This document shows positions 44,063-55,622 of a stretch of 64,000 nt of DNA, piece by piece. This DNA is from Brienomyrus brachyistius (Eukaryota > Chordata > Actinopteri > Osteoglossiformes > Mormyridae), in assembly GCF_023856365.1 (NCBI RefSeq), contig NC_064540.1, positions 30,402,974 to 30,466,973 on the forward strand, given 5' to 3'. A program made the position numbers and the translations under genes. Positions within the stretch are counted from its first letter, which is position 1, and the number at the start of each line of letters is the position of its first letter. The notes beneath the pieces are model-generated. The model saw nothing but the letters and a program-made list of their open reading frames with translations, searched no databases and had not been told where the DNA came from.

Positions 44063-45110
44063 GTGCAAGATAAACACAAGAGCAACAATACAATACTACA
44101 GGACAAGACAGCGCAGTCAAGAACACAGAGTGCAGCCAGAGCTAACCTGAATAGGGGCATCAAGGTTGCCAGGCAGGCAGAGAAACAGAAAATAGAGGTC
44201 TACTTCACATACAACAACCCACAGTGGGTGTGGCAGGGAATACAACACATTACAAACTTCAAAGGCAACAACACCGTCACTGTTAACAGCAACGCCCTTT
44301 TAGCAAAGGAGCTAAACAGCTTCTTTGCTCGTCTGGAGGAACACAGAGCAGACATAGCCACACTGCCCCCTCCCCCAATCTCCAGCACTCACAGACTCCC
44401 TCTGCAGGAACACCACGCGAGAAGGCACATTGCATCTCTAGGTGTGTGGAGTTTAAGACAAGGCAAGTGATGCTACGATAATATAATTCCTTGGTAAGAC
44501 CCCACCTAGAATATTGTGTGCGGGTTTGGTTACCATACCTTAAGAAGGACATTGCTGCCTTGGAAAAGGTGCAACGTAGGGCAACGAGAATGATTCCTGG
44601 TCTTAGAGGAATGTCTAATGAGGAGAGGTTAGCTGAGCTGAATCTGTTTAGCCTCGAGCAAAGGAGACTAAGGGGGGACATAATCCAGGTGTTTAAGATT
44701 CTAACAGGTCTGGATGCTGTTCAGCCAAATGGCTATTTCAATGTTAGTTTAAATACCAGAACTCGTGGCCATAAGTGGAAATTAGCTGGAGAACATTTTA
44801 AAACGAATTTGATGAAGCATTTCTGTACACAGCGTGTAGTTAGAGTATGGAATAGTCTTCCTGTTATTGTAACACAAGCTAAAACCCTGGGTTCTTTTAA
44901 ATCAGAGCTAGATAAGATTTTTGAGCTATTAGCTAAGTTCTCCTCAAAGGAGCTTGATGGGCCGAATGGCCTCCTCTCATTTGTAAATCTCTTTGGTTCT
45001 TATGAGTCAGCTTACAGAGATGAGGTCCAGAAACTGATAGGTTGGAGTTCAGCAAACAATTTGGCACTAAACAGCACAAAGACAAAGGAATCACTGACTT
45101 CAGGAAGGAT
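44063..45110 (+). mobile_element. chimeric LINE: L2-like body around a CR1-like 3' end
   Basis: 44120-44440 reads as the linker before the reverse transcriptase of L2-type fish LINEs (RANLNRGIKVARQAEK, WVWQGIQHITNFKGNNT, LLAKELNSFFARLEEH). At about 44440 it switches to CR1-like sequence (VRPHLEYCVRVWLPYLKKDI through LGSFKSELDKIF, frame 44491 on) closely related to the copies at 8795 and 57027. At about 45006 it switches back to L2-type RT sequence (SAYRDEVQKLIGWSSANNLA). A stop at 44470 and the missing RT core make it dead. 43740-44060 upstream is a common fish LINE-associated repeat with no gene. Confidence 0.7.
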
Positions 45111-45479
45111 GGAGGCGACACTGGCCTGCCTAGATGGATGGATGGATGTTTTTATTGACATTGTAAGTACAATGAGATTTAGTTTGGAACGCGCCAGCAG
45201 CTACACAGTATATTTACAATTATATAGATTGTGAGGCATAAAATAAGGTGTGAGTAATATAACATAACGACATAATATAAGTAATCATTAATTAATCATT
45301 ACAGATGGTATGAGGTGTGAACCGCTAGGCTGCTATGGCATGTTTGGTATCAAACCGATGGAAAATCACTCCAGTTTCCAAATCTGGTCAGTGGTTACCA
45401 CGAAAGTGAATATATCAAAAGTTACACCAGCCTAACGAAAATCATCAATACAAGGGAAATCACTCTGGTCATAAATCTC

Positions 45480-45960
45480 AAAAGGACTGATACAGACCCC
45501 CTTCCGAAAGCCCGCCAAATGGATGGTCAGCCATTGGTCCAGGAGTCGAATTCCTGGTCACTCCTATTCACGAACTTTACACTATAAAACCTGGCACCTC
45601 AGAACAAAGCCAGGAGAGGAGAAACAGAAGGGAGGAGAAAACAAAAGACCATCAGCACGAAGAGAGGCAGAGAACATCAGCCCAAGAGAAGAGAAGCCCA
45701 CAAGAAGCCCTCCTGAAGCCTATCAGTGAAGACCCAGCTGGACAGAGAACTGCAACCAAGCCCAAGCTTCACCAGGAGAGGGAATCAGAGGGGCTCCACT
45801 CCAACAACCGCTGCAAACACCGCGCCTCCCTGAGTGCCATCACCCATCAGCTCATCAGCCTCCGCAACCAACTGCCAAGACCCCCCCCCCCCCACTCTGC
45901 AACCAAATAAACAAACTTCCTTTCATTTATAACAACCTAAACTCCTATTCACCTGCTATA
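45480..45960 (+). repeat. candidate solo LTR or retroelement leader
   Basis: A TATA-like CACTATAAAACC at about 45579, a purine-rich transcribed-looking region, a C-run (45890-45903) and AATAAACAAAC at about 45907 give an LTR-like promoter-to-polyadenylation layout of about 400 bp. Terminal repeats and a target duplication were not established. Confidence 0.25.
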
Positions 45961-46033
45961 TTACTTTAGGACAGTATTTCCACAAATTGCTTGCTTTGCA
46001 GAACAGTATTTTCCCTTTTAAGGTTACTCATTT

Positions 46034-46133
46034 TAAATCTGGTCATTGCATTTTCATGATTACATTGTTTGTGTCCACTCCGTTATTTCGTGTTTATTGT
46101 TTGTTAGGTGTAATGTCTGTCTTATGTTAGTTA
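46034..46133 (+). repeat. approximately 90-bp direct repeat (left), paired with 49886-49977
   Basis: 'aaatctggtcattgcatt' and 'tttatttcgtgtttattg', then 'ggtgtaatgtctgtcttatg', occur here and again at 49886-49977. The two copies bracket the satellite block. 46140-47210 between them has no recognisable gene. Confidence 0.75.
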
Positions 46134-47216
46134 TAGGAATAAATGCATGTCTTTTACACAACTTCAGCCTCCGTTCATTGAGTGCTCACAAGAATCCCTG
46201 CCTGTGCGATCTACGCTCTGAAACCTCAAATTCGCCTGAAATATCGCGAGACTCTCTCTCATTGGCCGTGAGGGGAGCTTCGCTACCGATCGTTTACATT
46301 ACCTGGTGACGCAGCTCGTTGGACAAGCCTTCTATTCTAACCCAGGTTATTACGTGATACTGGTTATTAATGAGTTCCATTTAAGTCACACATTAACAGA
46401 CTCACGGTGTTTCGCAATTGAGTTTGAGCCGACCATTCAGCATAAAAATTGGTTAATAATCACAAGGCACAAGGTTTAAACTTATTCTGAGCACACAATT
46501 TAAACTTTTTATGACCGAACGTGCAGTGAAGAAGCGCTACTGTGAACTGGTTGCAAAAGTCGCACTCATGGCAATCTGAAGGCATTTAAGCGGGATCATA
46601 TGGGCTTATTATAGTTATTTTTATTTCTATTATTAGTAGTTATATTATTTTGTTTTATTTTCGGTGATTTCATTGTAGTTCTTTCGTATTAAACTGCAGT
46701 AAACTTTAACCCTATGTCTGACGAGATTCTCAGATGTAGCGCTTTGTTTCCAGGTTCAATTCGGACGAGTGTCTCCGTTTCTATATATCCTGGGAGAGAT
46801 CTCTCTATTAGCGAACGGGAATACTTGTTGTGAGGTTCTAACCTAAATTATGTTGCGCTTGGACATAAGACCGATAGCTTAGTTACCTATCAGGATCATA
46901 CTCGTATGTGTGTGCCTGCTTTAGACAAAGCAAGTTTAACACAACTTTGCGCTGTGAGCCAAGTGTGTGTCATTTAGAAATTGGGAGTCTCCTGTGCTTG
47001 AGACCCGCCGTGGTTAAGCACCATTTGCGACGAGATATAGTGCACTCACAATTTAAATCTGTCGCCGTAACGCGTGCGCCGTCTCGCTTCAGTAATTGTT
47101 TTAAGGGGTTTTATACTGTGCAAGGCACAGAAGAAGGCCACAAGCAGCATGCGCATGCATTAAATGTGTGTGTCACTCATCTAGCGTCGGCAACCGCCTA
47201 GCTATATCTTTGGTTA

Positions 47217-48977
47217 CCTCTAGTGGTCAGGCATAGAACTACCACTCCATTTCGAAATTGCGCCTCTAGTGGCCAGGCATAGAACTACCACTCAATTTCG
47301 ATATTGCGCCTCTAGTGGCCAGGCATAGAACTACCACTCCATTTTGATATTGCGCCCCCGGTGGTCAGGCATAGAACTACCACTCCATTTCGATATTGCG
47401 CCCCCGGTGGTCAGGCATAGAACTACCACTCCAGTTCGAAATTGCGCCTCTAGTGGTCAGGCATAGAACTACCACTCCATTTCGAAATCGCGCCTTTAGT
47501 GGTCAGGCATAGAACTACCACTCCATTTCGATATTGCGCCCCCGGTGGTCAGGCATAGAACTACCACTCCATTTCGAAATTGGGCTTCTAGTGGTCAGGC
47601 ATAGAACTACCACTCAATTTTGAAATTGCGCTTCTAGTGGCAAGCCATAGAAGTACTACTCCATTTCGAAATCGCGTCTCTAGTGGTCAGGCATAGAACT
47701 ACCACTCCATTTCGATATTGCGCCCCCGGTGGTCAGGCATAGAACTACCACTCCATTTCGAAATTGCGCTTCTAGTGGTCAGGCATAGAACTACCACTCA
47801 ATTTTGAAATTGCGCTTCTAGTGACAAGCCATAGAACTACTACTCCATTTCGAAATCGCGCCTCTAGTGGTCAGGCATAGAACTACTATTCCATTTCGAA
47901 ATCGTGCCTCTAGTGGTCAGGCATAGAACTACCACTCCATTTCGAAATTGCGCCTCTAGTGGCCCGGCATAGAACTACCACTCCATTTTGATATTGCGCC
48001 CCCGGTGGTCAGGCATAGAACTACCACTCCATTTCGATATTGCGCCCCCGGTGGTCAGGCATAGAACTACCACTCCAGTTCGAAATTGCGCCTCTAGTGG
48101 TCAGGCATAGAACTACCACTCCATTTCGAAATCGCGCCTCTAGTGGTCAGGCATAGAACTACCACTCCATTTCGATATTGCGCCCCCGGTGGTCAGGCAT
48201 AGAACTACCACTCCATTTCGAAATTGGGCTTCTAGTGGTCAGGCATAGAACTACCACTCAATTTTGAAATTGCGCTTCTAGTGGCAAGCCATAGAAGTAC
48301 TACTCCATTTCGAAATCGCGCCTCTAGTGGTCAGGCATAGAACTACCACTCCATTTCGATATTGCGCCCCCGGTGGTCAGGCATAGAACTACCACTCCAT
48401 TTCGAAATTGCGCTTCTAGTGGTCAGGCATAGAACTACCACTCAATTTTGAAATTGCGCTTCTAGTGACAAGCCATAGAACTACTACTCCATTTCGAAAT
48501 CGCGCCTCTAGTGGTCAGGCATAGAACTACTATTCCATTTCGTAATCGTGCCTCTAGTGGTCAGGCATAGAACTACCACTCCATTTCGAAATTGCGCTCC
48601 CGGTGGTCAGGCATAGAACTACCACTCCATTTCGATATTGCGCCCCCGGTGGTCAGGCATAGAAGTACCACTCCATTTCGATATTGCGCCCCCGGTGGTC
48701 AGGCATAGAACTACCACTCCAGTTCGAAATTGCGCCTCCAGTGGTCAGGCATAGAACTACCACTCCATTTCAAAATCGCGCCTCCAGTGGTCAGGCATAG
48801 AACTACAACTCCATTTCGATATTGCGCCCCCGGTGGTCAGGCATAGAACTACCACTCCATTTCGAAATTGCGCTTCTAGTGGTCAGGCATAGAACTACCA
48901 CTCAATTTTGAAATTGCGCTTCTAGTGGCAAGCCATAGCAGTGCCACTCCATTGAAATTGCACCTCTAGTGGTCCGC
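47217..48977. repeat. 46-bp satellite with 14-monomer higher-order repeat
   Basis: About 38 monomers of 46 bp ('gtggtcaggcatagaactac' and 'cactccatttcgaaattgcg' with variants). Distinctive variants recur at 644-bp intervals: 'attttgatattg' at 47341 and 47985; 'ccagttcgaaat' at 47431, 48075 and 48719. This gives a 14 x 46 bp higher-order unit present about 2.7 times. Each monomer has an inverted AGTGGT/ACCACT pair and a CTCTAGTGG or CCCCGGTGG core. Confidence 0.95.
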
Positions 48978-49772
48978 CATAGTAGGTTAACAACATCTGA
49001 GTTGGGTCTCTGGTGGTCAACTGCGGTGATACAACACGCATAATTGGACACACAGGTTCTTGCCTGAAAGCAGGAATCAACTTCACGGACTAAATCAGTT
49101 TGATCACAATACATTAACATCCAATTAGGTTATTGTTGCATAACTAATTGATGTTTACAATTGAATAAGAAACACAATTCATTTGGTTTGATTCCCGTTT
49201 AACCTTTTTGATTTATTTTAGGTTTTATTTCACCTTATGCTTTCATTCATTCCCTCTCCCCCAACAAGGGGACTTGCATAGAAGTTCAACCACTATTAAC
49301 AACAGTAAACCAGTTACGTACACAATCCCATCAGGAAGTCGTTTGGATGTGATCAGTTGAGCCCTTCGGGTGCTGGGTGCTTACCATTCGCTCTCTGTTG
49401 GTTGAGCTTGTCTGTGGCTCTGCTGTCACTGCTTGTGATCGTACAGTTTGTCAGAACCGAAGGGGAGTTCTCAGCAATTGGATGCCCAAAAGCGTGTCAG
49501 CCCGGCTACACCCACTGACTCATTACGGGCAAGGCTGACAGGTACCTCAGGCGGTCATTACAACTTTTGAGCAGGACTTCGTTTAGGGTGAGTTCTGAGA
49601 ACGGCCCTAGCTTGGACTCTCACTAGGGTGGGTGATACCTGAAGGCAATTTTGCCAGCCGATAAGCTGAGCTCCACCTGGGTTGTCTCAGTTGTGCATAC
49701 AGAATACGCCCTTCCAAGTTAACATTGCTGGGGATCGGGGGAGTGGAAGCCGGACTCAGGCTTGCTTGGCTG

Positions 49773-49882
49773 GGAGAATGATTCCTGGTCTTAGAGGAAT
49801 GTTTAATGAGGAGAGGTTAGCTGAGCTGAATCTGTTTAGCCTCGAGCAAAGGAGACTAAGGGGGGACATAATCCAGGTGTTA
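49773..49882 (+). mobile_element. CR1-like LINE fragment
   Basis: About 105 bp nearly identical to 44588-44695 (MIPGLRGM, NEERLAELNLFSLEQRRLRG). It is cut at both sides; the right side joins the direct repeat at 49886. 48980-49770 before it has no gene that I recognise. Confidence 0.8.
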
Positions 49883-49885
49883 AAT

Positions 49886-49977
49886 CTGGTCATTGCATTA
49901 CATTTTTTTTGTATCCACTCCTTTATTTCGTGTTTATTGTTTGTTAGGTGTAATGTCTGTCTTATGTTAGTTATATC
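49886..49977 (+). repeat. approximately 90-bp direct repeat (right)
   Basis: Partner of 46034-46133; see there. Confidence 0.75.
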
Positions 49978-50112
49978 CATCCATCCATTTTCCAAACTGC
50001 TTATCCTACTGGGTCGCGGGTGGTCCGGAACCTATCCCGGAATGTGGAATGGGCACGAGGCAGGGAACAATCCAGGATGGGGGGCAGCCCATCACAGGGC
50101 ACACTCACACAC
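49978..50112 (-). mobile_element. SINE family S, tail half
   Basis: Reverse-strand tail and centre ('ccatccattttccaaact', 'gggaacaatccaggatgg', 'cagcccatcacagggcac'). The head is missing. Confidence 0.7.
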
Positions 50113-50511
50113 AAATCGTGATTATATTATTGCACTATACTATATAAATAAAAAGTAAACTTAATACCAGTTGTGGTAATAAAGTGCACAGAGAGTAAGA
50201 GAGAGTAGGGTTTCACATAAACGTATGTTCATTAGCATTTAGTATTCTGATGGCTTTGGGGTTAGAAGCTCTTATTAAATCTGGTTGTTCTGCAATGCAT
50301 ACTGCGGTAACGTTTACCAGAGGGCAGAAGTTCAAACATCTCATGTGCTGGGTGCGTGGGATCTTTTTTAAATATAATTATGCATATGTAGAACTAGGGA
50401 TATGATCCTGTTAAGTATGATAGTTCTGTCTCATTATTGCAGGATCGACATCCATAGTAACTGTGGTGATCTATCCATTTGTGTGCATGTCTGTGTGTGT
50501 GTGTGCGAGCG

Positions 50512-50773
50512 GGTATACCTATCCTACCCCATAGCGTGATAAATACCTGTTTTTTTTTTCCCTTATGGGGACCACGAAACTGAAAACCAGGAAAACTCTA
50601 TTTTATAAAAATCTGTGACTGCTGTGGAAAAACTAAAAATGCAAAACCTCTTTTATTTTGCTTGGTTACTTATGGTTATGGTTAGGGCAGGGTGGGGGTT
50701 AAGATTGTCATAGTTAGCGTTAGCATTTATCCAATAGAAGTCAATGAGCGGGCCCCATAAGGATAGGTATACC
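50512..50773. mobile_element. MITE with GGTATACCTATCCT ends
   Basis: 262 bp. Left end 'ggtatacctatcctacccca'; the right end, read in reverse complement, is 'ggtatacctatccttatggg'. Fourteen terminal bases match perfectly. The interior has no coding sequence. It lies beside TG-rich DNA and an (ATGG)n run at 50865-50905. Confidence 0.8.
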
Positions 50774-51292
50774 CTATGTGTGTGCATGTGTGTGTTTGTC
50801 CCATATTGCCTGGGCTTCAGGATACCTCATAACCCGGAACTTCATCAGAAGTAGTTAGAAAATGGATGAATGGATGGATGGATGGATGGATGGATGGATG
50901 GATGGACAGATCAATAAAAGTACAGAACATCCATTTTACAAAGAACCATCAACACTAAATGTATGCACTGGTCATGCTCCTGGAAATTAAACTTTTCTGA
51001 AAAGCAGCATGTTCATAAATTAGCTGCTGTTATACCTTGGGGGAACAAATGCAGATGAAATTGTAAAACAAACTGCAGTGGCAAAACAGTTCTGGCTGCC
51101 TGTGCTGCCCTGCCTGCCCGCCCTCCTGCCCATTACGTCCTGCCTGTGCCACCCTCCTGCCTGCCCTCCTGCCTGTTTACGTCTTTCCTGTGTGCCCTGC
51201 TGTCAGTTATTCTGTATTTACATCCGGACTTAACTAATTGAACCATATAAACCATATAAATCAGGACTTTGTTAACCTGACTTCTGCCCTGT

Positions 51293-51490
51293 GGAGGATG
51301 GGCTCCCCCTTTCACTCTGGTTCCTCCAAAGGTTTCTTACTATGACTGAGTTTATCCTTGCCAATGTCGCTTTCTAATTTTTCAGGCTAGATCTTGCTCA
51401 CTGGGACAATTGGGCAGGGACAAAGTAAAGTGCTTTGAGACAATGTAAGGCTATGAAAATGTACTATACAAAATAAAGTGAATTGACTTG
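51293..51490 (+). repeat. dispersed repeat family K, copy 3
   Basis: 'gatgggctccccctttcac', 'ttgctcactggg', 'aaagtgctttgagacaatgt' and an end 'aaataaagtgaattgacttg'. Preceded by a CCTGCC-rich low-complexity tract at 51100-51190. Confidence 0.6.
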
Positions 51491-53353
51491 AGTAATGTGG
51501 CACAAAGCAACCCTTCTTTGCCACAGGAAATGTCTGGTGCAATTTCTTTTTTAATTGTACATGTCAATTGCATAATACCCTAAACTAATTCATTATTATT
51601 TCTATTATTATCATCATCATCAGTATTTCATTAGTATTCCATGGTATTTAGATTTTTCAGGAATCAGTGTGTGTACTGTATACTTTTTAATTTATTTGCA
51701 CTATGTGTAGTGTCTCTGCAGCTGTATATACTTGCTGCATTATGCACAAGAACTTCCCTCAGGCATCAGTATAGTTAATCAAATGTAATATTTCTTGCTT
51801 GTTTATTAAGTTGTTTTAGGTATTTTGTGTGTTCCACTTAATTTAGTGTAATTAGTCCTAGTTGACTCAGGTTTAGTTAGATTTTTCCTTCTGTTGTTCC
51901 TCTGCATCATGCTACTGTCATAAAATTTCAATGTCTTACCTAACTTAAGAGTTTTGTGCATTGTGTTTTGGAGAGAAAGAAATCATTACTTTTTTTCTTT
52001 AGATTCATCCACTGATTCTATCACCTATGACACATTCCCCCTGAATATTTGTTTGTTTATTTATGTATTTGCTTGGGGGATGGAATTAACAAACAGAAAT
52101 AACTGAATGAATCAGGGTAGTGAAAAACATTTATAAACTTATCATTTTGGTATTGGTACGATCCTGTTCTGGTTAGTTAGCCGAGGGAGTAAATCATCCG
52201 GAGTTTCATCTCTCAATCTCCTCCTACACCCACTCAGCATCACAGTATGGACTCCCCAATGCAACTGATCTGCACGTATTTGTACTCTGGGAGGAAATTG
52301 AAGCCCCCATAGGAAAAACTCAAAGCCTACAGACATATGCACAAAACCAGGGGACATGCTCAGTTCTGCAGGCCTGGAAGTGTGAGAGAAGGCTATTTAT
52401 TGAGTTTCCCCTCTGCCCCTGGTAAAGATGAAACATGCACAAGTCATTAAACACACATATACTTACATGAAAGTCTGACTGATACTGGAGCTTCCAGTGC
52501 CCGTAAACCAGGTACTGGGGTACTCCATTTCCTTCTTGATAATTAGCGCCATTGAAAAAAAAACGGTGCCTTTCCTAATATTAACTGACTCTCAGACAAA
52601 TGTACTGCTTGAAGACCCTGCCACTATTCGCATTTTCCAGCAGGAGTCACAAATCTTCATTGCATTCAGTTTATTCTCAGATGAGCTCATGCATGTTTCT
52701 ATGTGCATCTTTACACTTAAACAAATACAGCTAACCTCTGTTGTTATATTCCATATATATTTGTCATGACTGGCCTTTTTTCTCAAATGATGGATTTCTG
52801 AAACTAAAACTGACAGTATTCTAAAATATTTATATTGCCACATCATCGACACATGTTCTAATATGACATAGCATTCCCCTGGACCATAGTGCGACTTAGA
52901 GACAAGATATAACATGCCCTTCACGGTAAAACACTAGATAGGTGCAACACTTAATGTCAACGTTGTCAATGTCAATGTTGACTTAATGTCAACGTTAAAT
53001 TCATGGATTCGCAAATTAAGTAACACGGTTACAGTACAAAAACGAGCAGAGCTGTGTATGGCATGACTATCTCGCGGCGGCGACAAAATATGCTTATCCT
53101 TCTAATTATTCAGAAGAAAATATATTTGCAAGCACAGCCGTTCACGGCTTCCGTACAAAAAGCTGTCACTACGCTACAGGAAGAATACACGACCAATATA
53201 GGATATACAATACGATATACAAGTCTGCTTCTTTTGTTTTATTTAGTAACAACTTTCACAAAAATTGACAGCAATACTGCTAAAAGTGCAGATCTGTTGC
53301 CAAATTGAATAAACAAAGAAATTAATCATAAAAATATTCAAAGTATATACAGC
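51491..53353. other. no firm gene; two exon-like minus-strand segments
   Basis: On the minus strand, about 52547-52467 reads VPQYLVYGHWKLQYQSDFH before a GTAAGT, and about 52330-52250 after a TGTAG reads LSFSYGGFNFLPEYKYVQIS. Both look protein-like but frames and phases were not reconciled, and I recognise no family. The rest is AT-rich. Confidence 0.2.
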
Positions 53354-53497
53354 CAGGGGCGCCGCTAGCAATTTTGGGCCCTATGACAAAATATGAGGTT
53401 GGGCCCCCCTACCACACCCATTCAGATCTCTGGGGGCCCCTAAAGGGCGTGGGCCCTTAGAATTGTCCCAACTTTCCCCCCCTTAGCGGCGCCCCTG
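53354..53497. mobile_element. hAT-type MITE with perfect 8-bp target duplication
   Basis: 144 bp. Ends CAGGGGCGCCGCTA and TAGCGGCGCCCCTG are perfect inverses (14 bp). TATACAGC precedes (53346-53353) and follows (53498-53505). End sequence and 8-bp duplication are both diagnostic of the hAT superfamily. No coding capacity. Confidence 0.95.
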
Positions 53498-54059
53498 TAT
53501 ACAGCTAACCATTTCCAATCGAAAAGTACATACAAGTCTCCAATATAAGTTATACAATGGAGCGCAGATAAAACTTTTAAATAGTAATTAACCAAACTAT
53601 ATAAAGAATACAAGTTTGAATACAGGTAATTTGTATAAATTTTACTGTGTTCAGACTGAAAAATCAGCACCAGCCTTACACACATTGCAGTTCTGCTTTT
53701 TTCTTCTTTTAGCATAATTACCCGTTTCACGTTCACGAGGCAGAAGATCCCTGCAAATGTGAAAATTCACAAGTAACAGGCACCATTAACCTCAAGCCAT
53801 AACAGTCTGCTAGCCTGAACAATAGCAAACTCTATGTATTACCAATTATTACGCAGGTTGTCACTTTATCAAATCATGACTGTTACTAAGAAGTGGGAGT
53901 GAAACGCGTGTCACGAGATCTCGCGATATTACAACATGACGAGATTTCTCGTTGGAGCGAAAAGCCGTTTCACGAATGCGCTGCAAATGAGCTGCTGTAA
54001 ATATGTCGGCATCTGACTAAATTACTATAGTAGATACCCCAGACACTTTTGAATCTTTT

Positions 54060-54215
54060 GTGTGTCAGCATTTCGGGTGCCCGGCGGAAAATATAAATGG
54101 CGAAAGGGAGACAGACAAAACACGAACCATCTGTAAGGACTGTAGAAAGCTAATGCCGCACACAGCGGCTAATGCTACTACTAACTACTATGCAAAGCCA
54201 TTTGCAGCACCATCA
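54060..54215 (+). pseudogene. hAT/ZBED BED-finger fragment
   Basis: The plus-strand frame reads QHFGCPAENINGERETDK and then TICKDCRKLMPHTAANATTN, a BED zinc finger with its CxxC pair (FG...CKxCRK...) but with no His pair before the stop. Nothing of the catalytic region follows. It abuts the repeat at 54246. Confidence 0.6.
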
Positions 54216-54245
54216 TAGCTCTTTATTTAAATTCACTGCACCGGT

Positions 54246-54955
54246 GAAGAAAACATTTTTTAAAAAATGTTATGTTTATTATTGGGTGCTTTCCACTTCA
54301 TGCACCCACATACAGCGCTAGCTTAAAGCAATGCATTCTGGTCCTGACGCAATGCATCATGGTTATATTTTTTATCGCCCGTTGCATTACGTCACCATGT
54401 CACATGGTACCAAAACTCCGCGAGAGCAAGACACATCAGGCAGCACCTCTTAGCAGGCTGCACAGGCTGGATCCGCCTCCATTACGACACAACTTTGCCC
54501 TTATTGGCTTAAGATTTTAGTTACATACATGACGTTTGTATATCTGCTATTTCTCCCGAGAAGCAGGTAAAGCGGTAACTGCTTTTCAATTAATTTACTT
54601 GGTAAAATTAAATTTAAATAAATGATATGAATATTGTAATAGTACTCGTGAGCTTTGTTTGTTGTTAGTTACTGTAATGTTGCGCTGCTTTATTTGTTTA
54701 ATCGTCTTGTCTGTGAAGACATTCAAGTTAATCAAATAAGAACTGCACTGTACACTGTACATGACCATAAAAACTTTGAATCCTTGAAATAAATGTTTTT
54801 GATCTTTTCCTTGGCAGTTATCTTTTTACACAGGGCCTCTATGTACACAATAGTTATTTTTTTCACGACTAACAGTATGGATCAGGAGTTGGTTATTGTA
54901 AAAGAAGTAATGTGCATGCAGGTGATATTTGTATAGATTTATATTTACCCCTAGG
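54246..54955. repeat. second copy of the 22515-24800 repeat (empty site)
   Basis: Continuous match to both halves of the 22.5-24.8 kb repeat. At 54445-54460 it reads 'cacctcttagcaggctgcac' with no insertion, defining the target of the 781-bp units. Confidence 0.85.
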
Positions 54956-55402
54956 TGATAAGTTTGACAGTCATTTCTTTTACCGTTTGGCCTCTCGGTT
55001 GAACATAATAGTGGCGCGAGCAGCTCCACTTGGTTTTTTAAAAATACTCAGCCATGAACTTTTGGTGAACTCAGGTGAATCCCTTCCTTCAGTAGTAAAC
55101 CTTGGTAGTTTCAGCCGTTTATACATTGTCTCACTAAAAGGTTGATAATATATTTGTCCTTTTACATAGTGATAAAATATACGCGATAAAAATGTGAATA
55201 TTCATAGATTCAGGACTAACAAAGTAGCTAACAGAAACTCAGACTAACAAAAGGTGCAAATACATACTCAGTTGGTTCCATTGTGTTGATTACATTATAA
55301 TGTTTACATTGTAATGATTATATCATGGATATTTGGCATACTTTTTATAAAATCGTAATTCTTATATTCTGCGTTATATAGTGCTAAATAATATTCCATA
55401 GA

Positions 55403-55622
55403 TGGATGGACTTTATTAATCCCCGTGGGGAAATTGTGTTTTTTATGTCTCCCTCAACTTACTCTTTGTGGAGTAAGTTGTCCGCGAAGTGCAGCTACCT
55501 GTTGGGGCGCCCAGGGAGCTGGGGGTTAAGGGCCTTGCTCAAGGACCCACAGACGTGCTGAGGCTGGGTTAGTTTCAACTGGTGACCTCATTACAGGCAC
55601 AAGGACTGACCCCTGCCCCCCA
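55403..55622 (-). mobile_element. SINE family V, full-length reverse copy
   Basis: On the minus strand: 'ccagcctcagcacgtctgtg', 'ccttgagcaaggcccttaac', 'cggacaacttactcc', ending 'ccccacggggattaataaag' and a TCCATC tail. Same family as 1498-1705. 54956-55402 and 55623-56741 have no recognisable gene. Confidence 0.65.

Noticed and set aside
47217..48977. CRISPR-like array
   Set aside because: The spacing is regular, but the 46-bp units are contiguous with no unique spacers, and the DNA is vertebrate.
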